From: Lampris incognitus
Taxonomy: Eukaryota; Chordata; Actinopteri; Lampriformes; Lampridae
Assembly (NCBI RefSeq): GCF_029633865.1
Contig: NC_079213.1
Span: 85,504,303-85,568,302 of the forward strand
Reading direction: 5' to 3'
Length of the DNA stretch: 64,000 bases
Shown: positions 32,201 through 44,200 of the stretch, in pieces
How positions within the stretch are numbered: the first letter of the stretch is position 1
Layout of the letters: the number at the start of each line of letters is the position of its first letter
Position numbers and translations under genes: made by a program
The notes under the pieces: model-generated
Database searches by the model: none
What the model was told of the DNA's origin: nothing
What the model saw: the letters and a program-made list of their open reading frames with translations, nothing else

Positions 32201-35200
32201 AATTTGTTTTTGTCTTTGTGTTGCGCTGCTGTGGGCTGGGGGAAACGATGTTTCATTTCATGTGCGCAAGTCCATGAAATGAAATGACAAAGTGTTTATG
32301 ATTCTGATAGGGCCAACGGAGTACACTAACCTAGTAATAAAGTGTCTGATGTTAAAGTGGTTGCGATTTTAATTTAGAACACCTCATAATTAGAGATTCA
32401 CTGATCGGTTGGCTGATGACTGGAATTGGCCGATTTTCAGCTTGATCGGTGATTGGCCTGTTGGTCTCAGATCTATCCGATTCTGTGCAGGTCAGATTTA
32501 CAAGCATGCGCCGCACGATAGTTCACATCGGACACACAGTGGCACAGACAGTCTCAGAAACATACTTTCCGTGTTCCACGTACGTGGACAGCTGTGGACT
32601 TGTACCAGTCGTGTGGATGCGCATGCCGTTCAATTCATACTACAATTGATGGTCCACATCAGTCTCATGTGCATTTCCTCATCCACACTCCATTCCAGTT
32701 GGTGGCAGTAATGCATGATTAGGTAATGGTCACACATTCTGCTTCTGGTGTAGGAAGATGGCGGTGCAAATTAACGTTTGCAGCGGCCACACCCAGTACC
32801 GGTGTGGGAAGATGGTGGCACGAATTCACGTTTGCAGTGGCCTCACCCAGTATCATCCATGCAGTGTCCTTGTTCACGTCTGCGGCTAAGTTTGTCTTTG
32901 TTTGATGGCTGGGAGAACTGGTGCTGGATCCTTGGTCTGCTGTGTCCTGTGGACCCAGGGACCACAGCCCTGCCAGGATCTGTGCCCGCAGAGTTAACAC
33001 TGAGGGCGGTCTGACAGGATGCAGAAGTGGTTAAGGTAGGCTAAACTAACTGCTAGCCCATGCAGACTGGCAGTTCTGATAACACCAAGGGCGATCTGGC
33101 GGTGGCCTCGCCTAGCCTTGACTGTGTTTTTAGTGTTGTCGTGTGGAGTGCGGGGAGGTGAGTTGAAGGTGTCTGGCTGGTAGAGCTAACGTTGGATTGG
33201 CCAAGGGAGCTTGGTCTGCTGCATCTTGCAGGCCCAAGGACCATGGCCCTGACTGGAGCTGTGTCCGAAGAGGAAACACTGAGGGCAGTGTGACAGGACG
33301 CGGAAGTGGGGCAGGCTAAGCTAACTGCTAGCCCATGCAGACTGGCAGTTCCGACAGTCATCCTGGCTGGCATTCGTTCTCCTGGACACTGATTTATTTA
33401 TGTATTGTCTAGTTTAGATGTGTTAGTTTGGATATTATGTGTTCTTTTAGTTTTTGGATGTGTTTTTGTCTTTGTGTTGCACTGCTGTGGGCTGGGGGAA
33501 ACAATGTTTCATTTCATTTCATGTGCAGTACATGAAATGAAATGACAAAGTGTTTATGATTTTGTCATGTACAAATGAAGGTGAATGACTATCACCTACC
33601 AAGGTGAAATTCGTATCTTGTTGTGTTGAATGTTAGCAGTGCAGGATGTGACACATGGAAATCAGTTTGCTGGTTTGTAGTCTGAGTGGTTGTGGTTGTC
33701 AGTCACACACGAGCAATTGTTGATTTTGTGATGGGAAAATGTGCACTGAAGTCCAGAGAAAGATAGATAAACGTTTTAACTTAATTGTCTCAATTGTACA
33801 TAGTTTCATAGACAAATATGGAGGAAGACCATTGGTGTACAAGTTATATCTGTATACTGCGAAATATTAATTTAGGTTATTAATAAATTTTCCAGTTCTT
33901 TACATTCAGTGCCTGTCTCCTGACTGACTGCTAGCCAGGCAGCATCTCTCTTGTGGGGCAGTTTGTAGTTTTCATGGACAATATTGCACAATACCGGCTG
34001 GTTAGACACAGCAAAAGTCAAAGTCTCCTCCATCCTGGCTCACTAAGAAAACTACAGTCAATTACAGCCAACTGAGGTTAAACACACACACACACACTTC
34101 TTTGCTATTGGTTGAGGCTGTGGATTCGCTGGTCAAAGTTCACCAAAGTTGAACTCCATGCCAAGTGAAGACACAAATTTCCTTCACCACTGGAAACGAA
34201 TGTTTTATTCGCCCCTTCACTCATAAAATGGAAGTGAATGGGAGGTGAATATTCACCAATGTTAATTTCGCAGATGTGTGACTGTACCGTTAATGTTGTT
34301 TGCCAATCGTAAACTAGCTGGCATTTTCATCTCTCCCAAGCATTTGTGTGATTTCCCGCCAGAAGTTCAACCCCATTTAGCTGTCTCTGTATTCTTTCAA
34401 AAATTATATAAATGTGGGTAACGGCGGATCTCCTCACAAAACCTCTCTTCAAAACAAACATCAATTTTTTCATCTAGAGCGTGTGCAGTCAGTGCGCTTG
34501 CTATGCATACAGTCCGTGTGGTCACAAATTTTGGTTTGCGCACGAACATCCACATAAGGGTCTGTGCAGACCCTCACAGACATGAGTGGATGACATAAAT
34601 TATGTCACGGACCGAAGTGGACCCCTGTGGACACAGAAAGTATGAATTGGCCTGTCACAGCCACAAACACACACACGCATACGCTAAAACGTGTCTTCAC
34701 AAAGAGTTGTTTACTTTGGGAAAGTAAAACATGTTGGATAAAGTGGGATATACTGTAATTCATTTTCAGTTGGACTTTATTGTACAAAAAAGCCCTGTCC
34801 AGTAACCTGGAGCACTTTTTTTATTTTGAGATTTGCTTGAGTGAGAGTGAGAAAAGGTCCTGTAACCTGGGGCAGTTTTAGATAAAATAAGTTATTTAAA
34901 CATTTTATTATGACCATACAATTGAAATTTCCATTAAAGGGGGTGTCCGGGTAGCGTAGTGGTCTATTCCATTGCCTACCAACACGGGGATCGGCAGTTC
35001 GAATCCCCGTGGTACCTCCGGCTTGGTCGGGCGTCCCTACAGACAAAATTGGCCGTGTCTGCGGGTGGGAAGCCGGATATGGGCATGTGTCCTGGTCACT
35101 GTACTATGGCCTCCTCTGGTCAGTCAGGGCACCTGTTCGGGGGGGGGGACTGGGGGAATAGCGTGATCCTCCCACATGCTATGTCCCCCTGGTGAAACTC

Positions 35201-38200
35201 ATCAATGTCTGGGGAAAAGAAGCAGCTGGCGACTCCACGTGTATTAGAGGAGGCATGTGGTAGTCTGCAGCCCTCCGCAGATCGGCAGAGGGGTTGCAGC
35301 AGCAACTGGGATGGCTCGGAAGAGTGGGGTAATTGGCCGGATACAATTGGGGAGAAAAAGGGGGGGGGGTCATCCATCCATTCATTATCCGAACCGCTTA
35401 TCCTGCTCTCAGTGTTGCGGGGATGCTGGAGCCTATCCCAGCAGTCATTGGGTGGCAGGCGGGGAGACACCCTGGACAGGCTGCCAGGCCATCACATACA
35501 ACTATCATCAATAGTCAACTATGTAATACTCACAGGCATATATTCTCAAAACTTCACCGAAACTGTGAACATATGAGATAAAAGCTGTCGAGCATTAGTG
35601 AAACATGTGGGGGGGGGGGATCAAAGAGAATAACATTTTTCCATTAAAGAAAAGTTTCAAAATGAGTTCATTCATTCATTCATCTTCAGCCACTTTTCCG
35701 GGGTCGGATCGCGGTGGCAGCAAGCTAAGTAGGGCACTCCAGACATCCGTCTCCCCAGCAATGCCCTCCAGCTCCTCCTGGGGGATCCCAAGGCGTTCCC
35801 AGGCCAAATTGCACATGTAGTCCTTCCAGCGAGTTCTGGGTCTACCTTGGGGTCTCCTCCCAGTTGGCCGTGCCTGGGAAACCTCCAAAGTAAGGCCCCC
35901 AGAAGTCATCCTAATCAGGTGTCTGAACCACCTCAACTGGCTCCTTTCGACACGAAGGAACAGTGGCTCTACTCCAAGCTCCCTCCAGATGTCCGAGCTC
36001 CTCACCCTAAGGCTGAACCCAGACACCCTACAAAGGAAACTCATTTGTATCTGCGATCTCACCCTTTCGGTCACTACCCAAAGCTCATGACCATAGGTGA
36101 GGGTTGGAACGAAGATTGGCTGTCAAGCCTAGATCCCAGCTTAGATACATACTCCCTCCAGCATGTTGGGTCTTGCCTGGGGTCTCTTCCCAGTTTGTTG
36201 TGGTTGTTATACCACCAAAGGGAGATGCCCAGGGGGCATCCTTATCAGATATGTGAACCACCTTTAGCTAGCTTTTTTTTTTTTACCTCAAAAGGAACAG
36301 CAACTCTACTTTGAAATCCTCCCATGTTGGTGTGCTCCTCATTTCTGCTGTTTGTAAGATTGCATTCTTTTGGGGACCATCCATAGCTCATGAATCATGA
36401 CCATAGGTGAGGATTGAAATGAAAATTGATTGCTAAACAAAGAGCTTCATGACTCAGCTCCTTCTGAACCATAACATTTTGAGAAAATTTAAACTTATTT
36501 AAAGGTAAGGAATAAGTCAAAACAGAAATGCTGAGAAATTGTTACATATTGCTTTGACCAGAACTAGTTAGCTCTGGGGTAGAAGCTGATAGCACAGTCT
36601 GGAGGTCCATGCTGATTGTAAAAATTAATTAACCTGGTTACCTCCTCCTACTTCTGACTATCAGCCCCTGGTGTATTTTCACCAATGAGTGGTGGTTTTG
36701 ATGGGGTTTTTTTTGGGCCTTCATGCATCACATGTATCCTAAGGTACCATTATGGATGTTCTTCATGAAAGCAATGTTATTTTATTAATGAGTTTACCCT
36801 GGTCTTTATCTGTTGTATTCTCATTGACCTTGGTTACACCTGTCATTTCCATGTGACCTCAGGTGTCCAGTCATGCCAGGCTATATTAACTGTCAAGCCT
36901 AGATCTTCAAATGTGTGGGCTTGCAAAACTCTGAATAGTCTAAACCCTATTGGGCATCAGAAAATGCATATAGTGTAAACACATCCAACCGCACCTATAT
37001 TCAAACCTGGTCTAGCCAAGTTTGTTTTCTACCTCTGGAGTAAGGAGTGCAGCGTTTGCCATAAAAGACATTTATCACAAATGCTGCCTTCGAAGGGGTC
37101 TGAGCATCAGCAGAGATCCCACCTACCCCAACCATGGACTGTTCTCCCCCCTGTGCTCTGGGAGGCGCTACAGGAGCCTCAGAGCCCGCACTACCAGGCT
37201 CAAAAACAGCTTCTTTCCACAAGCTGTTGCCCACCTGAACCTGGCTACCCACTGAATGTCTGTAGATATTTTTAAATATGTTGTACTCCAGCTCTCTTTT
37301 AACTTATTTTTAGCTTTGGTCTTCATGTGTGTATATCTTATATTGTGTTTGCTGTATTTGTCTGTGTCTGTCTTGCACTGATTGGTGAAGCCACAGCCCT
37401 AATTTCATTTTTAACATGTGCCTGCACATTGTTTTTAGTGACAATAAAATTGAATTGAATTGAATTGAAGTTGTGGATACATCGTGATGCCTTGCACATT
37501 CCGATCAAATGGGCAATTGTGTGGTAGCAGCATCCAGTTGTAAATCACCAAAACCCACATAAAAAGCATCTGCAATAAAGTAAAGTTTAGTTTGGAAAAT
37601 TTCAGGTTTACCAGAGACTTCCTATCAATGGAGGCAGCAAAGATATACGTAATTCCACTCAATGGTTGTCTCCTTCATCAACTATTGTCTGATAAGCTGA
37701 TCTAACACACACTGTACAAAACTAAAAACCACTGGAATCATTATACAAACAAGCACTCAAAACCTTAGACAAGAAGCCATTCACTTTTCATCATTGCCAT
37801 ATTCTAAAAAAGTATAATCTATTTAGTTGGGAAAACCTCATCAAATACAAAAATGTCTGCCTAGTTTATAAGATCTTGCATGGTTGAGCCCCTCCTCCTC
37901 TGTCCAGCTTCATCAACTTCAAATCTACCATAAACAATGCTGCTAGAGGTGCAGCTAGAGGGGACTGCACAATCCCACCCAGGAGAACTGCATTTAGTCA
38001 GGCTGTCTTCTCCTTTAGAGCATCACATCAATGGAACTCAGTATACCACAATCAATCAGAGTTCCCATGCTATTATTCATTTAAGTGTAATGTCAAGAAA
38101 TGGCTTATTAAGAATCAACAATGTCAACATTGATGTTATTCGCACACACCTTTAACATGTGGTTTAACTGTATTGTACATTAGTTGTTGTATGTCTGTGT

Positions 38201-41200
38201 TTTTATATATATTTCTATATATTATCTTTTATCTTTTTCTAAATTATTTGTATACTAGAAGAACCCCGCTACAATGTAGTGGTTTGGTTATCCACCCGTC
38301 TAAATCTCCCTCCTCTTCATCCTGCCAGCTAACTGCCTGCCCCTAACCCCCCCCCCCCACTCCAACTCCATCCTGCCAGCTAACCGCCTTCCCCCTGCCC
38401 CTAAACCCCCCCACTCCAACTCCCTCCCCCCCAAATGCTTAGAATCATCTGAAATGCCGAGAAAAGTGGTTTACCCCCCCACTCCAACTCCCTCCCCCCA
38501 AATGCTCAGAATCATCTGAAATGCCGAGAAAGTGGTTTTTAGCCATTTTTAGAAAATGCATATTTTGCATAATTATGTGTAATTATTTTAATTTTCTGCT
38601 ATTTTTCTGGTCCTCTCTGGAACAATACCTACCACCTCCAAAAAAAATTTAGGATCATAAGTGCATTTTTGCAAAAATGCATTTATTTTGCATAATGCCA
38701 AAACATTTCTAAGTCCCAGAAAAATCTACTCATATACATATTTTCGTAATGTGTGTGTGTGTGGTGTTAAGTGTGTGTGTGTGTGTGTTAGTGTAGATAG
38801 CGGGACCGAAAACTAAAGCATTTATGATCCTAATTCTTTTTGGAGGTGGTAGGTATTGTCTCAGAGAGTAAGGGAAAAATCCCAGAAAATTAAAGTTATG
38901 CATAAATATGCAAAATATGCATTTTTCTAAAAATGGCTAAAAACCACTTTTCTCGGCATTTCAGATGATTCTGAGCGTCTTTGATTTTTTTTCACCTATA
39001 TAAAAAAAAATTTCTGGGACTTAATGTTTTGGCATTATGCAAAATATATGCATTTTTGCAAAAATGCACTTATGATCCTAATTTTTTTTGGAGGTGGTAG
39101 GTATTGTTCCAGAGAGGACCAGAAAAATAGCAGAAAATTAAAATAATTATAATAATTATGCATAATTATGCAAAATATGCATTTTCTAAAAATGGCTAAA
39201 ACCCACTTTTCTCGGCCTTTCAGATGATTCTGAGCATTTGGGGGGAGGAAGTTGGAGTGGGGGGGGGGTTTAGGGGCAGGGGGAAGGCGGTTGGCTGGCA
39301 GGATAAAGAGGAGGGAGATTTAGACGGGTGGATAACCAAACCGCTACATTGTAGCGGGGTTCTTCTAGTTTTTTTATACAAGTGAAAAAAATCAAAGATG
39401 CTCAGAATCATCTGAAATGCCGAGAAAAGTGATTTTTGACCATTTTTAGAAAAATTCATATTTTGCATATTTATGCATAATTATGCATAATTTCAATCTT
39501 CTGGGATTTTTCCCTTACTTTCTGAGACAATACCTACCACCTCCAAAAAGAATTAGGATCATAAATGCTTTAGTTTTCGGTCCCGCTATCTACACTAACT
39601 AACACACACACACACACACATTACGAAAATATATGAGTAGATTCTGTATATATTTTCTTATTTGTTTGCTCTTGTTGTTTTGTTATTGTATTGTATATTA
39701 ACTATGTTGTATGTTTATTTTATTTTTATTTTTTTGTTCTATTTATTATCCTAGGATGCCTAACAACATCAGGCAAAGGGACTGCCGATGGAAACTAGCC
39801 TATTAGCTAACTTGGGTACATTTACATTTGTTTCGAATGTTGATTAATGTACAACATTGTCCCTCCCCAAATGAATGTTTAAACTAAACTAAACCACGAC
39901 TGCCACTCTCAAGCACAGGGACATGGAGACAGGTATGCTGGAAACAAAGAATGGAGTGAAGCTGTTCACAAATGACAAAGGTCTGCTTTTGCATATGAAA
40001 GTTAAGCACTCAATCTGTATTAGTGATTTTTTTTGTTTTTTGTTTTGCAAGATCATACTCCCAGCAATGCTTGCTGTTTTCAGACCCAAATCCTCCTCTC
40101 CACAGACACTGCAATCTACACAGAGCACAATATATGTTACGTTGCACCCTGCCACTGTTGTTTCAGTCATCCTAATGTATGCCTTGTGCGAACCCTACCA
40201 CGATTACAAATAACTTTCAAGAAAAGAAGAGGAGCCAAGTCTCTGACAGTGTTATTTTGAAAGTTGCTTATTTGAATGTTGCGTGGAAATAGGAAATCCA
40301 AACAGATTGGACCAATGAAATTACATTTTGCTGTTAATTATAAAATCACCAAATTTTGTTATGATTAATGTATTCCAGTGACAGCTCCTAAGTTGAAAGG
40401 ACAAGTGTAACCAAGAACATGTGATTATCAGGATGGAATGTAAAATACAAAGAGGATGTGTCAAAATAGAGTTAAAGAGGATGATTAGAAGTTTTTCTTT
40501 CTCTGCATTCATTTCTAGGTTTTGTAGAGCAGGTCACATCTGTTTTCACATCATTTATGTAATTGGGCCAAGCCAGACAACTCCTGTATTTTAGATAAGA
40601 TTAGATTGTTTTATTAGCCACACGACCAAGGCCAGTGGAATTTGTTTTTGGTACACATTAAACCCTGCAGCACAATACATACATGGACAACAACAGACAC
40701 TCAATATTATCACGAACAATACAGTTACACAGTAGCAGAAATAAAAACATCACGCGTAATAATAAGGTGTATGGGGGTATTTATGCCAGTGGTGCATAAG
40801 GAGGGGACTATGGGGAGGAATTCAGAGTCCTGATGGCTAGGGGGGGAAAAAACTGTTCGTGAAGCGTTTAGTCTTAGTAGACAGTGAGTTGTAGCGCCTC
40901 CCTGAGGGAAGGAGCTGGAAGAGGTGATGAGCACGATCTGAGGGGTCGGAGATGATCTTCTGTGCTCGCTTTACAGTCCGGTTAGTATGTAGAGATTCAA
41001 CTGAGGGGAGTGGGTTGCCTATGATTTTGGATGCCTCGCTGACGATCTGCTGCAGTTATTTCCGTGTTTGACTAACCATGCCACCATACCATACTGTAGT
41101 AGATGTTGTGATGGTAGTTGATGTTTAATCCGATATTTTTTAAGCTGCCTAAGAAAGTAAAGTCGTTGTTGAGCTTTTATAATGATGTGTTCTGTGTTAA

Positions 41201-44200
41201 TTTTCCACTTCAGGTTATTGCTGATGTATGTTCCAAGGAATTAAAAGAGTCAGTGGTGGTGATGGGGTCTCCGTACATTTGTGTGGGTGTTTTAGGATTC
41301 GGCATGCATCGGAAGTCAATAATGAGTTCTTGGGTTTTGGCTGTATTAAGCAGAAGGTTGTTGTTTGCACACCAAGTGACAGCTTGGTGTCGGGGAGAAA
41401 TGGAAAGATAGGTGACGCACAGACCTAACTGCTTAGGGCATAGCCTAGTTTCTTTCCTCAGAAGTCTGACAAAGCCAACAGCTGCCCTCAGAATGACACA
41501 ATACACAATTTGTGCACACTGACACAAGTGAACTTGGAGGTGAACTTACTAGTTATAGCCTTTTTTTATAGAATGCTCTATCAGAAGTGCAAGGTATTAA
41601 TCTTTATTGGGCTATCAACTGCAGCTATCGGTGCCTTCAGCATCTGAACCCGGTTTAAAGACAGAGGATGCTTGGAGCTGTTGATGTTTTTATTTATTTT
41701 CTTTTTATTTTAAGAAACAAAAGAAAGTTGACATTCAGTTTTAAACTGATTTCCGTCTGTTACTACAGCTGGGCCTACAGCCATAAACTCATCTTAAGGC
41801 CACTTGAGCCTGTCTGGCCAGACTGATCCTTGCCACATTGCATTTCCTGGGATTCTTAGATAAGCAATGATTCAAAGGAGCTGGAATTCCTGCATCACGG
41901 GCCAAGACCCCTCCAACGGGCTTTAGGCTTCAGTGCCATTGTTTAATTTCCTGGCTGAGAAGATGTGGAGCACAGAGAGGCCTTGTTTGAGTCATAGGTT
42001 CACCAAAGAAAGTTTCCTGAAGGTTGAGGGGGCAGCCTGTGATGGATAGACAGCGGTAAACTAAGTAGATGAGATCAGTCTTTTGAGTACATCACTTAAG
42101 CTAGCAAACTATTTATTGTCCCGTCAAGATGATTTCAGATCTAAAGTATGCGTGTATGTGCGGGTGGTTTGAAGGGGATGTTACTTTGTTTTAATCTCCA
42201 CAAAAAAAGATGGAGATAGTGTTGTGAGTGCTGCTGGTGTATGTGTATGTGTGCGTGCCCTCATCCTTATGTCTGTGTGCACATACTACGTGTATGGGTG
42301 CTGCTCACAGGCCTTCACATTGTTGACTGTGGTGATTTGGAAAGCAGCTGGTAAGAATAGTGCTGACTCATTGCTGTAGGGCCACTCTACAGAAGATGAG
42401 GTGTATGTGAGAGAGAGTGAGTGTGGGTGTGTGTCTGAACTCCAGCCCCCTGGCATAAGCTGCAGTAATGACAGTACTTTAATTGATCACATTCAGTCTG
42501 GCACAAAGGCCATTATATTGCTGTCGGCCTGCTTTATGGCCTGACCTCACTGGATGAAATGCCTTGTCGTTCAAAGAGACTGTGTATGTGTATCTGGACT
42601 TGCTTCTTTCTTTCCTGCTTGCTTCTTTTCTCCATTTTATTCATTTCATACGTTTCTGTTTGTGTTTTTGTTGGAGCATAAAGACTGGAGGGTAGAAAAT
42701 GATCTGCACCGCAGGAACTTTCCCCAGGAACTAGGAACCTTTTGAGGAACTCTTTGCGTTTCCACCACAGGAACCAGGGTCTAAATTAAGTTTCTGGGGA
42801 CATTATTTTACCCCCCAAAAAGTCCCTGCTCCGCACTCCAGGGGGTACTACTTTCCAAAAGTAGAGGAAATTTGGAGGCAGGGCTTGCACCGCTGAACAT
42901 TTCTGATTGGTCGAGTACTCGCAGTAATTTATTTCAACCGCCATTTTAAGAAATCTGCAGCCGCAGACCAGTTCTATTTCTTATAGGCTTCACCTTCTAA
43001 GGCTATCGCTAGCGGGTTTATCCCTTGCGCCCCCGTGCAGCACTGAAAAAAAAAACTTTAGTCCGCTCCCACCTAATTGTGGGCCCCACTTACGACCGCA
43101 ACTCGACTATACACAGGTAGTCCCCGGGGTACGAACGCCCAACATACGAACTCCCGTACTTACAAACCGACCTCTGTAAAGCCTTTTTTTTTTAAATCGA
43201 GCTACACACAATGGTTTGTACTAACAAACGGATGGACTACTTTGCATGATGTGCGACAGTCAAAACACTGCGCGTTTTAGACAGTTCGTCGACCCGAGGG
43301 AGAACAACGCCATGCTGTCGTCGCCATTTTAAGTCAGATCACGTAAACATTGTTGTGTGCATTGTGTTTTCACTTAAACTTTTCGTGGTTTACTCTCGTA
43401 ATCATGGCTTCAAAGTATAAATCTGATGCAAGGGTTGGTGATGCACTGAAGAAAAGGAAAACGATTACGATTGAAAGGAAAGTGGAAATAATAAAGCATT
43501 TAGAGAGTTGAAACCCTCTTGCCGTGTTTTCACTTACCCAGGGAGGCGAGCCCGAGCAGGCTCTCATTTCTGGCGTCAAACTGGGACAGTGGCAGGTGGG
43601 GAGTTTGAAATGTAAGAAATGTTTCTTTAAAGTTTTTTATACATATACACACATTCTCTCTCTCAATTATAAATACTGTACTGTAGTTAGATTTATTATT
43701 ATTACTGCATTATTATATTTTTGATTTTTTTTAATGTAAAATATATACTAAGACAAAAATTTGACTAATTGACGCTAGATGTGAACTGTACGTAACTGTT
43801 CCAACTTACATACAAATTCAACATAAGAACAGACTCAAAAACGGAACTTGTTTGTAACCTGGGGACTACCTGTATTGAATTGAGGTCGTATAATCGGCTC
43901 CCATTTTTTCCCCAGCTACTGCTGCAAACACTGGAGGAGACTTTAGAAGATCAAGAAAAAAGCGAAGATGTCTTCTGTCAGGTTTGACCGCAGTGTCTGA
44001 TTGTGTCCTGCTTGCAAAACCGGATACATTATGGGCTTGCATGGCCATTGTGAAAGCTCCCTGGGTCTGGATCTTGCCAGTCTGGTGCTCATTCTGCAAG
44101 CTACATGCCTCTACTGGGCACATCTGCCTCAAGCAGAGAAACAGCGGAGGGTGGACACCGTCGCTGTTGCGGCTGAAGATGTGTGGCTGGTGCAAGACAC

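Larger units (their letters stand above)
37690..39896 (+). pseudogene. LINE 3' fragment, interrupted by nested Helitrons
   Basis: Plus-strand frame from about 37775 reads KKPFTFHHCHILKKYNLF, WENLIKYKNVCLVYKILHG, a TGA stop, then APPPLSSFI and RRTAFSQAVFSFRASHQWNS, matching fish LINE C-termini I know. The 3' UTR resumes at 39642 (CATCAGGCAAAGGGACTGCC) and ends with AACTAAACTAAACC (39883-39896). The 38255-39641 block is inserted between these parts. Confidence 0.65.

Noticed and set aside
35205..35581. Plus-strand open frames of 82-123 codons
   Set aside because: They overlay the tRNA-head SINE and a V-SINE tail.
38256..39367. TA-flanked fold-back transposon with 1.1 kb between TA dinucleotides
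   Set aside because: The TA pairs are part of CTAG ends. The TC start, hairpin, CTAG end and reconstructable A|T empty site fit two opposed Helitrons better.
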